A stretch of DNA of 53,174 bases from Halorientalis sp. (GCF_028275115.1 NZ_JAQCNH010000077.1:1-53174); one strand, 5' to 3'. Positions 8,656 to 17,175 are shown, counted from the first letter of the stretch. Made by a program: numbers and translations. The notes: generated from the letters alone by a model not told the origin.

Positions 8656-9417
8656 TTATGCGACGCTACGGCTCTCGATTACGATACCCGTCCCCGACCG
8701 GACGGAGTACCCGATGGAGTCACCGACCTGTTCACCCATCCCGGCGAAGCGTTTCACCGAGATCTGACGACGCACGTCGTTGCCGACCTCAACCATCTCG
8801 AGTTCGAGGAACACGTCGGCGATAGAGCGGAACGGGCCGATAGCCTCCTCGTCGAGCGTCGATGGGTCGACGGTGAGGACGACTACCTTTCCCCGGGAAA
8901 TAATATCCCGGAAAAAACCGATAATCTCCAGTGCCGCCTGGCGCTCCTCGTTCTGTCGCACCAGCGCCTCGAACTTGGGGTCGTTCCGAAGAATCGAGTC
9001 GAACGTGTCGATGATGATCACGTCGGTGCCCCACATCACTTCCGCCTGCATCAGACGCTTGAGCAGTTCCTTGCGGTCACCGTCGTCGTCACCACCGGTC
9101 AGCGTGTTCGTGTCGCCGATATCGGCGTGGAGGAACAGGCAGTTCTCTCGGAGGATGTGGTCGACCATGTCGTAAGACAGCGAGTTCATCTGGTCGAGGA
9201 AACTGCCGACGGTGAGTTCGGTCGACAGCATCGTCACCGAGTGGCCCTCCTCACAGAGTCCGTAAGTGAGCCGCTGGCTCATCGCGCTTTTACCGGCTCC
9301 GTAGTCGCCCTCGACGAGGACGATACTCCCGGGCGGAATGCCACCGCCGAGTTCCTTGTTGAGCCGGTCGTGATCCGTCAGTCCGAGCGAGTAGAGATCT
9401 TGTGTCGTGATACTCAT
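8656..9417 (-). CDS. arlH: archaellum motor KaiC-like ATP-binding protein ArlH (FlaH)
   Basis: 253 residues, a RecA/KaiC-fold protein that binds ATP, forms a ring in the motor and contacts ArlI. Walker A is GDYGAGKS at 37-44 and a Walker B-like strand reads VIIIDTFDS. Its ATG overlaps the arlG stop by 4 bases (ATGA), so translation is coupled. In characterised archaea nucleotide-bound ArlH controls motor assembly. It differs from the second KaiC-like gene at 18245-18970, which lies near the chemotaxis genes. Confidence 0.97.
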   Translation of the reverse strand: MSITTQDLYSLGLTDHDRLNKELGGGIPPGSIVLVEGDYGAGKSAMSQRLTYGLCEEGHSVTMLSTELTVGSFLDQMNSLSYDMVDHILRENCLFLHADIGDTNTLTGGDDDGDRKELLKRLMQAEVMWGTDVIIIDTFDSILRNDPKFEALVRQNEERQAALEIIGFFRDIISRGKVVVLTVDPSTLDEEAIGPFRSIADVFLELEMVEVGNDVRRQISVKRFAGMGEQVGDSIGYSVRSGTGIVIESRSVA

Positions 9418-9875
9418 ACGCGGAATTTGAACACCTCCTCGTCTTCGTTAGCGATGACCTTCAGCCGGTGGTCACCGTTTCCGAGGCCGCTCCCGTCGTT
9501 CGGTTCGATTTCGAGACGAACAACGTCACCCTGGTCCCAGGTGTCGGCCCCGTTGAGCAGCGTCACGGTGAAGTCGGTCTCGTATCGACCGTCGACCAGC
9601 ACGTCGATGCCGCCGTTTTCGGTACGTAGCCGTCGTGAGCCGGTGTTCTTGACGTAGATGGTGACGTTGTTCTCCGTCTCGTTGTAGACGGCGGCCGACC
9701 CGCTGTCGCTTATGACCTCGATATCGGTGCGGATGTTCTCACTGACCGATAATCCGCGGTCGTCGATGGCCTGGCTCACCTGGCTGATACTGTCGGTGAA
9801 CACGCCAGCGACGCTCGCGGCGATCACGATGGAGGCGATGAACAGGATCATGTGCGACACCGAGACGCTGGCCAT
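9414..9875 (-). CDS. arlG: archaellum stator-like protein ArlG (FlaG)
   Basis: 153 residues with one N-terminal membrane segment (about residues 8-28) followed by a beta-rich domain outside the membrane. In archaea ArlG forms filaments capped by ArlF and links the motor to the S-layer, giving the rigid hold needed for rotation. The start [12 protein letters not shown] is typical. The gene overlaps arlH by 4 bases and follows an arlF gene after 16 bases. Confidence 0.93.
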   Translation of the reverse strand: MASVSVSHMILFIASIVIAASVAGVFTDSISQVSQAIDDRGLSVSENIRTDIEVISDSGSAAVYNETENNVTIYVKNTGSRRLRTENGGIDVLVDGRYETDFTVTLLNGADTWDQGDVVRLEIEPNDGSGLGNGDHRLKVIANEDEEVFKFRV

Positions 9876-9891
9876 CAGTCACGCACCTCCC

Positions 9892-10347
9892 TCAGCATGC
9901 TGACCCCCCCGTAACCGGCTTCGTCTCGGCGACGCCCTGGCCGGTGACGACCTTGACACGCTCGGGAGTCCCGTCGACGGAGACGTTGAGCGACAGGCGC
10001 TCGGTCGGGAACCAGTTGCTGGTGTTTTCCTCGCCGTCGACACGGGTGTCTGCCTGCCAGTCCGTCTCGTAGACGCCGTCGACCAGCACGTCCGTATCCC
10101 CGAGCGCCAACTCGGTCTTCCCGTCGTTGGTGACGTTAACTTGGACGGTACACGGGGTCGTATCGACCACGTCGGCGGTCGTGACGCTGATCGCGGTTCC
10201 CGCTGCGTGGCCGAGACGCTCGTCCTGCCCGTTGCTCGCCTCCTGGACGCGTTCGAACGAGTTGGCCGTGGCGCTGTAGAACACGCCGAAAGCCAGGAAG
10301 CCACCGACAATGATGATGGCGAGTGAACTGGTGACGCTAACACCCAT
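9892..10347 (-). CDS. arlF: archaellum stator-like protein ArlF (FlaF), second copy
   Basis: 151 residues: an N-terminal hydrophobic helix (about 8-30), a short linker, and a beta-sandwich rich in sequons (NVT, NTS, NVS) exposed outside the membrane. ArlF binds S-layer protein and ArlG. This copy ends in a short Cys-containing tail (GGSAC) just before arlG. It follows its paralogue after 1 base, and the two share the pattern of an N-terminal anchor, a VDG/ENRYVTDWQ-like strand and a final VKVVTGQGVA/VTVVTGTGVA motif, which shows they arose by tandem duplication. Confidence 0.88.
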   Translation of the reverse strand: MGVSVTSSLAIIIVGGFLAFGVFYSATANSFERVQEASNGQDERLGHAAGTAISVTTADVVDTTPCTVQVNVTNDGKTELALGDTDVLVDGVYETDWQADTRVDGEENTSNWFPTERLSLNVSVDGTPERVKVVTGQGVAETKPVTGGSAC

Positions 10348-10348
10348 C

Positions 10349-10786
10349 TCAGTTCACCTCCTCCGTCCGGGCGACACCGGTGCCGGTGACGACGGTCACC
10401 CGCGCCGGCACGTCACTGGTTCGGACTGTAATGTTGAGCTGTTCGCCCGGGAGCCACAGTCGCGTGTCGTTCGTGTCGGCGACGGTGGCCGACGCCTGCC
10501 AGTCGGTGACGTACCTGTTTTCGATCAGGAAGTCGGTCGTGTTGACCTCGATTGCGGTCGCACCGGTGTTCTCGACCAGCACCGTGAGCCGGTCAGTGGT
10601 CCCGAGGTACTCGGCGGACGTGACGTTGATTGCGGTGTTCTCGGTTTCGAGGGCGGCGTCGGCTCGGGCGTCTCGTGCGTCCGAGACTCGCTCGTGCCCG
10701 TCGGAGACGGCCCCAGAGAGGATACCGAAGCCGATGAACATCCCGACGAAGACGATCGCCGCCGAGCCGCTAACGCTGAAGCCCAT
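10349..10786 (-). CDS. arlF: archaellum stator-like protein ArlF (FlaF), first copy
   Basis: 145 residues from the ATG at 10786 (MGFSVSGSAAIVF), chosen because a longer frame adds 14 residues that do not look like an ArlF start. One N-terminal membrane helix, then a beta-rich domain ending VVTGTGVARTEE. It overlaps the end of arlCDE by 17 bases and lies 1 base from the second arlF copy. The pair may form a mixed ArlF/ArlG assembly, which is an inference. Confidence 0.85.
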   Translation of the reverse strand: MGFSVSGSAAIVFVGMFIGFGILSGAVSDGHERVSDARDARADAALETENTAINVTSAEYLGTTDRLTVLVENTGATAIEVNTTDFLIENRYVTDWQASATVADTNDTRLWLPGEQLNITVRTSDVPARVTVVTGTGVARTEEVN

Positions 10787-12650
10787 CACCACCACCTCCA
10801 CGTGCCAACAGTCGCATAGCCGCCCCATCGGCGACGTCCTCGCCCAGTTGGCTGATATAGCGGAGACTCTGGGTGTGGTGATCGATCGTCAGCGACCCAC
10901 CCGCCCCGCCGCCATCGTAGCCCGACAGGAACGACCGTAGTTCCCCGGCGACCGACTCGCTGAGCCAGTCGATCCGCTCGTAGTACTGGATGGCTTCTGT
11001 CGTCTCGCGCACGCCCGACTGCGAGACGAGATACTCCAGCCACTCCATAACGATCAGATCGGCCGCATACCCGTCCGGGAGCGCACGCAGGTACGGCTTC
11101 CCCGGCTCGTCGTCCGACGCTGCGGAGTCATCCGTCCCGGCCTCACTCACCTGCTCCGTCTCGGTAGCCTCGGTCGTCGTGGTCGCGGGTTCGGGGTCGG
11201 ACTCCGGCTCGGTGTCCAACTCCGGCTCTGGTTCCGGCTCGGTGTCCAACTCCGGCTCTGGCTCCGGTTCGGTGTCCAACTCCGGCTCTGGTTCCGGCTC
11301 GGTGTCCAACTCCGGCTCTGGTTCCGGTTCGGCCCCGAGTCCGGCCTCGCCGTCGTCCTCACCGGCCGAGGGGAGTACGTCGTCGACGTCGGAGGACTCG
11401 ACTACGCTGCCGCCCATCTCGTCGGCTGCCGCTCCGTCGTCGAACTCACCGTCCATCCCGCCGAGTCCGTCGCCGACGGCTTCGACGGTGCCCCCGTCGA
11501 GGTCGTCGGCGGGTTCGACGACTGGCTCCTCGTCGGCTGCCGCTCCGTCGTCGAGACCCGCCAGTTCGTCCTCGTCGGACATGGCTTCGGCTTCGGGTTC
11601 GGGTTCTTCTCCTTCAGCCCAGTCGGCATCACCGGACTCGTACTCCTGTTTCAGCTCTTGGAAGGATTTGCCGCCGTCGCCGTCGTCACCGCCGTCGCTG
11701 TCGTCACCACTGTCGCCCATGTCGCCGAAATCGTCGCCACCGTCGTCGAACTCGCCCATGTCGCCGAAATCGTCGCCACCGTCGTCGAAGTCGCCCATGT
11801 CACCGAAATCGTCGCCACCGTCGTCGAAGTCACTCATGTCGCCGAAATCGTCGCCACCGTCGTCGAACTCGCCCATCTCCTCACCGTCATCAGCACCGCC
11901 GTCAACGACGTCACTGGCGCCTCCGAAGTCGTCGCCGACACCCTCCACGTCGTCGCTTTCCTCCTCGACGAGGTCTTCGTCGAAGAAGCCCTCGGCGTCG
12001 GCGTTGGCGATTTCGTCGTCTATCTCCTCCTCGTCGTCGTCGTCGTCGTCGTTGAACAGTCCGAAGCTACCTTCGTCGAGACCGCCACCACCGGCGCCCG
12101 ACTGAATGTCGTCCGCGAACGGATTGACGCCACGGGTGACCATCTCGTAGATGTCGAGCAGTTTCCGGATGTTCTCGTCTAGATCCTGGACCTGTTCGCC
12201 GATCTGCTCGTTCTCGTTCCGAACGGTGTTGACGGTCGACTGGAGGCTGCCGACCTCGTTTTCGAGCTCGTCCAGTCGGTTCTCCAGTTCGTCGGTGGCC
12301 GGACCGCCACCGCCGCCACCGTCCATATCGCCGAACCCGTCGCCGTCGTCGAAGCCACCGATGTCGTCGTCGCCGCCGAGACCGCCCAGATCGTCGAGGT
12401 CGTCATCGCCTTCCTCGGTCATCAGGCCGCCGTCGCCGCCCATGTCGTCGCCCACGTCACCGCTGAGTTCGCCTTCTTCCTCCTCGTCGGAGAGTATTGA
12501 GTCGAAAACGTTCTTGATACTCATTCCAACGGCACCACTGGCCACGAGCGCCACGAGTGGGCCCAGTCCATCTGGGACCAGCCCCTCAGCACCGGTGGCG
12601 AGTACGACTGCAACCGGGCCTGCGACGGGACCACTCATCAGCACATACAT
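10770..12650 (-). CDS. arlCDE: archaellum switch-complex fusion protein ArlCDE
   Basis: 626 residues that join the usual switch-complex parts. An N-terminal hydrophobic stretch (about 9-42) precedes MSIKNVFDSIL. A coiled-coil ArlC/E domain lies at about 115-172 and an ArlD/E domain at about 515-605. Between them lies a very acidic low-complexity region with two repeat arrays (see repeats). In haloarchaea these proteins form the cytosolic ring below the motor that receives CheF/CheY-P. The ATG at 12650 fits a leaderless promoter: TATA-like CTATAAG is centred 31 bases upstream. An internal ATG at 12638 is possible. If the true start were the ATG before SIKNVF, the hydrophobic leader would be lost. 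Confidence 0.9.
   Translation of the reverse strand: MYVLMSGPVAGPVAVVLATGAEGLVPDGLGPLVALVASGAVGMSIKNVFDSILSDEEEEGELSGDVGDDMGGDGGLMTEEGDDDLDDLGGLGGDDDIGGFDDGDGFGDMDGGGGGGPATDELENRLDELENEVGSLQSTVNTVRNENEQIGEQVQDLDENIRKLLDIYEMVTRGVNPFADDIQSGAGGGGLDEGSFGLFNDDDDDDEEEIDDEIANADAEGFFDEDLVEEESDDVEGVGDDFGGASDVVDGGADDGEEMGEFDDGGDDFGDMSDFDDGGDDFGDMGDFDDGGDDFGDMGEFDDGGDDFGDMGDSGDDSDGGDDGDGGKSFQELKQEYESGDADWAEGEEPEPEAEAMSDEDELAGLDDGAAADEEPVVEPADDLDGGTVEAVGDGLGGMDGEFDDGAAADEMGGSVVESSDVDDVLPSAGEDDGEAGLGAEPEPEPELDTEPEPEPELDTEPEPEPELDTEPEPEPELDTEPESDPEPATTTTEATETEQVSEAGTDDSAASDDEPGKPYLRALPDGYAADLIVMEWLEYLVSQSGVRETTEAIQYYERIDWLSESVAGELRSFLSGYDGGGAGGSLTIDHHTQSLRYISQLGEDVADGAAMRLLARGGGGDGLQR
11209..11331. repeat. 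four 30-bp coding repeats in arlCDE
   Basis: Four tandem near-identical 30-bp units (containing GGCTCGGTGTCCAACTCC on the plus strand) encode EPEPEPELDT four times at about residues 440-480 of ArlCDE. The copies differ only by single bases, so they are recent or kept uniform by slippage or recombination. Confidence 0.85.
11718..11877. repeat. four 39-bp coding repeats in arlCDE
   Basis: Four tandem 39-bp units (core AAATCGTCGCCACCGTCGTC) encode the 13-residue acidic unit FDDGGDDFGDMGD with small variation, at about residues 258-311. Together with the 30-bp array this makes most of the disordered linker between the two ArlC/D/E domains. Copy number is expected to vary between strains. Confidence 0.85.
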
Positions 12651-12677
12651 TCACCCTTTACAGTTTTCAACCTGTCG

Positions 12678-12700
12678 CTTATAGTATCACGACTGATACT
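12678..12700 (-). promoter_or_regulatory. arlCDE promoter with palindrome over the BRE
   Basis: The TATA-like element CTATAAG (12678-12684) is centred 31 bases ahead of the arlCDE ATG. Immediately upstream, and overlapping the TFB-recognition position, is a perfect 7-4-7 palindrome AGTATCA-CGAC-TGATACT (12683-12700). A factor bound there would block or recruit TFB. The sequence differs from the motif found at cheY and the archaellin. Confidence 0.55.
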
Positions 12701-12844
12701 CGTCAGACGCTTCAGGTGGAGATTTCGGCAGAATTGGGCAGTTTCGCGTTTCAGAGTCAGCTCCAGTCGATAGAAGTCGTTCCGGCTACGAGGGAATATA
12801 TTATCAACGGTAGAAACGTAGCTCGTTTAATTGCTCCCAGTAAC

Positions 12845-13363
12845 TCAGATCGTCTTGCTTCCTTTGTTGGCGCTCTTGACTGTGAGGTCGCCGGATGCGC
12901 CGTCGAGGCGGAGCGAGCGGCCGTGGTCGCCGCCGACGTCGTCGCTGACGAGGGGGACGCCGAGGTCGTCGAGAGTCGACTCGACCTGCTGCATGTTCCG
13001 GACGCCGATTCCGGACCCGTTTTCCGAGAAGTCGAGCATGTCGCTCCCACCAGCGACTTTCGCACGGACGCGACCGCGCTCGGCGCCCGACCGCTCCATT
13101 TCCAGCAGGAGCGTCTCGATGCCGGTGTCGGCGTACTTGGCGGTGTTCGGGTCCTCGACGTCGGCGGCGGAAGGGAGCATCACGTGGACGAGTCCGGCGA
13201 CGCCGGCCTCGGCGTCGTACAGCGCGATGCCGAGACAGGAGCCCAGTCCGCTGGTCGTCAGCGTCGCGTCGCTAGTCGTCACCTCGTACTCCGCGATGCC
13301 GACCTTGACCCGCTCCTGTTCGGGACTGCCCATCGTGCCCTTGCCGCTGTCGTATACTTTCAT
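12845..13363 (-). CDS. cheD: chemoreceptor glutamine deamidase CheD
   Basis: 172 residues. CheD deamidates Gln residues of chemoreceptors and is controlled by CheC. The catalytic Cys is C43 in SGLGSCLGIALYD, with Thr at 37 and His at 60 (LVHVMLP) completing the triad known from Thermotoga CheD. The length is normal. Its ATG overlaps the cheC stop by 4 bases (13360-13363), which couples their translation and matches the physical CheC-CheD partnership. It acts in the cytosol at receptor arrays. Confidence 0.95.
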   Translation of the reverse strand: MKVYDSGKGTMGSPEQERVKVGIAEYEVTTSDATLTTSGLGSCLGIALYDAEAGVAGLVHVMLPSAADVEDPNTAKYADTGIETLLLEMERSGAERGRVRAKVAGGSDMLDFSENGSGIGVRNMQQVESTLDDLGVPLVSDDVGGDHGRSLRLDGASGDLTVKSANKGSKTI

Positions 13364-14565
13364 TCGAAGATCGTCTCGACGTCCGGCTCGGTTTGGTCTT
13401 TCCGCGTGACGTCCAGGTCGCCGAGTGCCTGCCGCAGCTCCGCGTCGTCGGGGAGTGCGTGAATCTCACAGCCGAACTCGAGGTCGGCCGTCTGCATGCG
13501 GGACTCGATGATGAATGCGTGTTCCTGTTGTTGACCGACCTGGGCTGCCAGCGGGTCGATGATCGCCCGGCCCATATCGTGAACGACCCGGGGTGGTGTG
13601 TGATCGACGGACGTTTCGAGGACGTTCGCCCACCCGTCGATGAACCCACTCGTCATGATGTTTCCCATCTCCTCGATAGCGCTCTCGTGCATATCTGTGA
13701 AGCCCTCGCCGTCGGGCTCCATCGGCATCAGTGCCTCTGCGACGTTCATTGCGGACGTCTCGTCGAAGAGGATCATCAGGTAGCCACTCGGCGTCCCGGA
13801 GAACTCGACGGCGGTCCCGACGTAGGACTTGTTATCGACCTGTTTCGGCACGTCCTCGATCGGCGCGAAACTGATCTGTGTCACCTCCGCGTCGGTCTCG
13901 ATTCCGGTCATCTGTGTGACGTTGTCCGCCGCCGTCGCGGTCCCCTGCTTGGTCATCTCGTTGAACACCGAGAGTTTGTCGACCGGAACGGCATCGTCGC
14001 CGGTCCCGCTGTCGGCCATCAACTCGGTGAGCCGGTCGTAGGCCGGCAGCATGTAGATGTAGAAGCTCAGGTCCTCACCGGGCCACTGGATGTGGCTTTT
14101 GAACACGAACACCTGCTCGTTCGGGTCGTTCGCGGCCGGAAACACGTCCGCGCCGGTCGCCTCGACGTACCGCGGCGGCGAGTGTTCGATTGTCGTCCGG
14201 AGGAAGTCGGCCCACCCGTCGATGAACCCACTCATCATGATGTTGCCGATCTCCTTGACGCTGGACTCGACCATCTCCTCGCCGGCCGCACCACCAGGGA
14301 GCGCCTCGACGATGGGGCCGGTACAGGCCTCCTCGAAGACCAGAGTCGTGTCGCCGACCAGCGCGCCTTCGAGGTCGAAACCGATCCCGACGAACGCCTG
14401 CCCAGCGAGTTCCTCGCCGACGTCGGCCCGGTCCATGAGAGTGATCTTGGTAACCTCCACTTCGGCCTGGATACCGGTCATCTGAGCCAACATCGCCGTC
14501 GCCTGCTGGGCTCCCTCGGAGGCGAGCTGGTTGAATGTCTCGAGCGACTGAATGTCGACTTCCAT
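13360..14565 (-). CDS. cheC: CheY-P phosphatase, double-domain CheC
   Basis: 401 residues, twice the usual CheC length: two CheC domains (about 1-190 and 195-395) in one chain. CheC removes phosphate from CheY-P and regulates CheD. A normal CheC domain has two E-x2-N active sites. Here each domain keeps only the second one (KEIGNIM with E105/N108, and EEMGNIM with E299/N302). The N-terminal site has become SEGAQQAT and KQGTATAA, so each half has one site and the fusion has two overall. It lies between cheY and cheD in one operon. Confidence 0.93.
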   Translation of the reverse strand: MEVDIQSLETFNQLASEGAQQATAMLAQMTGIQAEVEVTKITLMDRADVGEELAGQAFVGIGFDLEGALVGDTTLVFEEACTGPIVEALPGGAAGEEMVESSVKEIGNIMMSGFIDGWADFLRTTIEHSPPRYVEATGADVFPAANDPNEQVFVFKSHIQWPGEDLSFYIYMLPAYDRLTELMADSGTGDDAVPVDKLSVFNEMTKQGTATAADNVTQMTGIETDAEVTQISFAPIEDVPKQVDNKSYVGTAVEFSGTPSGYLMILFDETSAMNVAEALMPMEPDGEGFTDMHESAIEEMGNIMTSGFIDGWANVLETSVDHTPPRVVHDMGRAIIDPLAAQVGQQQEHAFIIESRMQTADLEFGCEIHALPDDAELRQALGDLDVTRKDQTEPDVETIFE

Positions 14566-14568
14566 CGC

Positions 14569-14928
14569 CTATGCCCCGACTGCGTCCTCGATTGCCTCGA
14601 TGACACTGGGTTTCTGGAACGGTTTGGTTATATATCCGTCCGCGCCGGCTTTGACCGCCTCTTTCATCTTCTCCTCCTGCCCGACGCTGGTACACATGAT
14701 GACCGTCGCTTCCGGATCACCGTTTTTTATCTCGTCGGTCGCCTCGATTCCGTCACGGATGGGCATCACGATGTCCATCATGACCAGATCCGGCCGCTGT
14801 TCTTTGTACACTTCGACTGCTTCGACGCCGTTCTCGACCTCGCCGACGATCCGGTGGTCTTCCTCCAGGATCTCCCGCAACAGGTTCCGCATGAACTCCG
14901 AGTCGTCCGCGATCAGTACCTCTGACAT
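14569..14928 (-). CDS. cheY: chemotaxis response regulator CheY
   Basis: 119 residues, a lone receiver domain. The acidic pair is DD (8-9), the phospho-acceptor is D52 in VMMDIVMP, the switch Thr/Ser lies in MCTSVGQ and the conserved Lys in YITKPF. CheA phosphorylates it, CheC dephosphorylates it, and CheF carries it to the archaellum switch. It starts the cheY-cheC-cheD group; a TATA element (rc GGTTTATTT, 14956-14964) and a conserved upstream motif lie ahead of the ATG. Confidence 0.97.
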   Translation of the reverse strand: MSEVLIADDSEFMRNLLREILEEDHRIVGEVENGVEAVEVYKEQRPDLVMMDIVMPIRDGIEATDEIKNGDPEATVIMCTSVGQEEKMKEAVKAGADGYITKPFQKPSVIEAIEDAVGA

Positions 14929-14956
14929 GGTTACCGTTTCGTACCGTGAATATCCA

Positions 14957-14992
14957 AATAAACCCTTCTATCAGATTATCGCGTTTGAATAC
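14957..14992 (-). promoter_or_regulatory. cheY promoter with shared motility motif
   Basis: Plus-strand reading AATAAACC (14957-14964, TATA on the minus strand), exactly 10 bases, then ATTATCGCGTTTGAATAC (14975-14992). The same TATA core, spacing and motif recur at the archaellin promoter (17140-17175) with 16 of 18 motif positions identical, and more weakly at cheW (19608-19643). TATA is about 30 bases ahead of the ATG at 14928. Candidate activator site. Confidence 0.7.
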
Positions 14993-15044
14993 GAGAAACG
15001 CATTGAGACGTGATAGTTTATCAGATCTGCAGATGCCAGAGGGT

Positions 15045-15551
15045 TCACTGGACCGGGACGGTCGCGTTCCGTTGGTAGACGGTTCTGGTCCCGTCGAAGC
15101 TCTGGACCCGGACGGTGACGGTCACGACGTAGCTGTCGTTCGGCACGCTCGCGCGCTCGAAGGCGCGGTCGTCCATCCGGACGGCGACACGGCCGTCGAC
15201 GGTCCCGTTCAGAGGCTCGGCCACCGACCGTTCGAAGTCGAGGCGTGGCGCCTGAACGAGGTAGAGGAGTCGGGGTCGCCCTTCGACGCGGTCGACGTCG
15301 ACGACGGCCGGCGGAACTCGAAGGTACGAGACGTTCGTCCCGAACCGGCCGGGGGTTATCGCGAGGTCGGCCGTTGGGTCGTCCACGACGCTCACGTTCG
15401 CGGTCCCGCCTCCGAGCTGTGCCGCGCTGCGTGTCTCGGGGGTCAGGTCTACAACGCCGACGAGCGGGCCGGACAGAACGAGGATGGCGAGGACGACGGC
15501 CACAGTCACCACCTGGAACTGCTGGACCGACGGTAGCGAGCCCTCACCCAT
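15045..15551 (-). CDS. hypothetical protein with N-terminal membrane anchor
   Basis: 168 residues: a short cytoplasmic N-terminus, one membrane helix (about 14-34) and an exported Val/Asp-rich beta domain with sequons (NVS, NGT, NDS, NAT). No family recognised. It lies within the motility island, 21 bases after the next gene upstream and 116 bases before the cheY start, so it may be an accessory envelope part of the archaellum. That role is inferred from position only. Confidence 0.6.
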   Translation of the reverse strand: MGEGSLPSVQQFQVVTVAVVLAILVLSGPLVGVVDLTPETRSAAQLGGGTANVSVVDDPTADLAITPGRFGTNVSYLRVPPAVVDVDRVEGRPRLLYLVQAPRLDFERSVAEPLNGTVDGRVAVRMDDRAFERASVPNDSYVVTVTVRVQSFDGTRTVYQRNATVPVQ

Positions 15552-15572
15552 GCGTCGCCGGAGCCGGTGTCG

Positions 15573-16241
15573 TCACAGTTCGAGGCCCTCGTCCTCGCGG
15601 ACGGCGTCGAGGAGGTCTTCGATGGAGTCGTCCGGCGAGAGGTCGGTCGATTTGAGCGTCCGGACGATGGCGTCGGGTGGGTAGCGAACGGGGACGTTCG
15701 CCTCCATCAGGAGGATGCCGAGGACCTCCTCGACGGGCGTGTTCCGGTCGATCTGCTGGGCGTACCACATAACGAGGTTCTCGAAGATTGTGACGACGTC
15801 GTTCGAGACCATCCGTTGCTGGGAGACCCCGCCGTCGAACGCGGCGGTGATGTCGAACCCGTACCGGGAGTTCGACGCTTCGAGGTCCCGGGTGAGCCAC
15901 TCGTGGACGGAGTGGGCGGTGAAGTCGGGTTCCGGGTCGGGTTTGGGTTCCGTTTCCGGGCCCGGGTCGGGGTTGTGGTCGGGCGCTGCCGGTGCACCGG
16001 TCGGTTCCGGGTCGGGTTCGGGTTCAGACGGTGCGGGCCGGTCGTCGGTCGTCGAGCCTTCGATCTGCCCGGTCGGCCCGGATCCGGTGTCGGCGATTGG
16101 GTCGTTCGCCGACACCACGTAACGACCGTCGTCGAGTTCCCTGACGTGTTCGTCCTCGCCGATGTCCAGTTCCTCGGGCGAGAGAACCGGTCCCTCTTCG
16201 GGGTCGCCGCCGGTCGGCTTCTCGTCTGGGCCCGGAGGCAT
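15573..16241 (-). CDS. haloarchaeal motility-island protein (possibly DUF7500)
   Basis: About 222 residues from ATG 16241; other in-frame ATGs at 16253 and 16325 are possible. The N-terminal segment LSPEELDIGED...RYVV matches from memory a haloarchaeal family seen beside archaellum genes (DUF7500, moderately sure). A central Pro/Glu/Asp-rich linker (about 75-115) separates it from a helical C-terminal domain with no membrane segment. It lies between the archaellin gene and the anchored hypothetical protein. Function unknown; a cytosolic helper of the motor or its regulation would fit the context. Confidence 0.6.
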   Translation of the reverse strand: MPPGPDEKPTGGDPEEGPVLSPEELDIGEDEHVRELDDGRYVVSANDPIADTGSGPTGQIEGSTTDDRPAPSEPEPDPEPTGAPAAPDHNPDPGPETEPKPDPEPDFTAHSVHEWLTRDLEASNSRYGFDITAAFDGGVSQQRMVSNDVVTIFENLVMWYAQQIDRNTPVEEVLGILLMEANVPVRYPPDAIVRTLKSTDLSPDDSIEDLLDAVREDEGLEL

Positions 16242-16363
16242 AGTAGGGTACATCGAGGCCGAGAGCAATAACTGCGTCGGTGGTGTCGGGCGGTCGCCCT
16301 GCCCGGGCGAGTGCGGAGTTGGCACTCGGCGGTGTGAAGAAAACGAAAAGAACGCGGCTGGAA

Positions 16364-17068
16364 TTACAGCGTGGCGGCCGTCTGCCCACTCAGTGACTGG
16401 GGCACAGTGAGCCGCACCGTCGAGGACGAACTGTCCTCAGTCGCAATCGCGAGGGTGACGGTGTCACCTTCTTCGAGGAGACTCGGTTCTGCAGTGGGTG
16501 CACTACTCGGGCTGTTGGCATTGGGGGCGCTGGCACTCGAGTCGCTGAGGCTCACGAACAGTTCCATCCGATCGTCGGGACTATTGACGACCGTCGCGGA
16601 GCCGTCCGCATCTTTGATCGGATTAATAGCAAAGTAACCGTCGTTGTTCCCGCTGCCGTCTTTGGCGGCTTGCTCGGAGACGAGGTCGAAGGTACCACCA
16701 TCGGTGACGAACTGGACCGTCACGTCCTGTAGGTCAATGTCTTGCGCGCCGGGGGCTTTCGTCACGATCAACGACACCGTGCCGAGTTTGTCCGAACCGG
16801 AGTCCACTGTCCCGTAGGTGGTTCCGGAGCCGGGGTCGATGCCGCTTCCAGTCGTCTTCACTCCAGTTTTCGACACGATGTCCAGTCGGTTCGTGACCTG
16901 TTGACTGCTCTGTTCACCGGTCTCTTCTGACTGACTCTGCAGGAAGCCGGCCGTGTTGATCAGGACACCCGCCGCGATCGCCGCGACGAGCACCATCGCG
17001 ATGAACACGATGAGGGTCCCGATACCGACCTGACCCTTGTCTTCGTCTTTGCTGAATATCTCGAACAT
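16364..17068 (-). CDS. arlB: archaellin (major filament protein)
   Basis: 234 residues. The N-terminus carries a type III (class III) signal: a charged leader [12 protein letters not shown], a prepilin-peptidase (PibD/FlaK) cleavage site after G12, then a hydrophobic helix that forms the filament core ([20 protein letters not shown]). The remainder is the surface-exposed beta domain, rich in Ser, Thr, Gly and Asp, with a Ser/Pro/Ala segment near 180-195. It is the only archaellin in the window. The promoter (17138-17175) shares its upstream motif with cheY. Confidence 0.96.
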   Translation of the reverse strand: MFEIFSKDEDKGQVGIGTLIVFIAMVLVAAIAAGVLINTAGFLQSQSEETGEQSSQQVTNRLDIVSKTGVKTTGSGIDPGSGTTYGTVDSGSDKLGTVSLIVTKAPGAQDIDLQDVTVQFVTDGGTFDLVSEQAAKDGSGNNDGYFAINPIKDADGSATVVNSPDDRMELFVSLSDSSASAPNANSPSSAPTAEPSLLEEGDTVTLAIATEDSSSSTVRLTVPQSLSGQTAATL

Positions 17069-17137
17069 GGTTTGTTACCTGTGCCCGAGCGACCGTCACG
17101 GCCGACCCGGACTCTATACCAAGAAAATCAATTGCTG

Positions 17138-17175
17138 GTAATAAACCTGGCCTGCCAATTATCGAGTTTGAAAAC
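17138..17175 (-). promoter_or_regulatory. archaellin promoter with shared motility motif
   Basis: TATA on the minus strand is GGTTTATTAC (17138-17147). Exactly 10 bases beyond its AATAAACC core lies ATTATCGAGTTTGAAAAC (17158-17175). Transcription would start about 45 bases ahead of the ATG at 17068, giving a short leader. Further GATAAT/TTATC elements at 17233-17238 and 17257-17269 (TTATC-GAT-GATAA) lie upstream. Confidence 0.7.

Noticed and set aside
11209..11877. Tandem repeats as a CRISPR array
   Set aside because: The units are contiguous, coding and without unique spacers, and they encode acidic protein repeats in ArlCDE.
10990..12105. Ser/Pro-rich 371-residue protein on the plus strand
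   Set aside because: It is the antisense reading of the acidic ArlCDE linker; Asp/Glu codons read as Ser/Val/Pro on the other strand.
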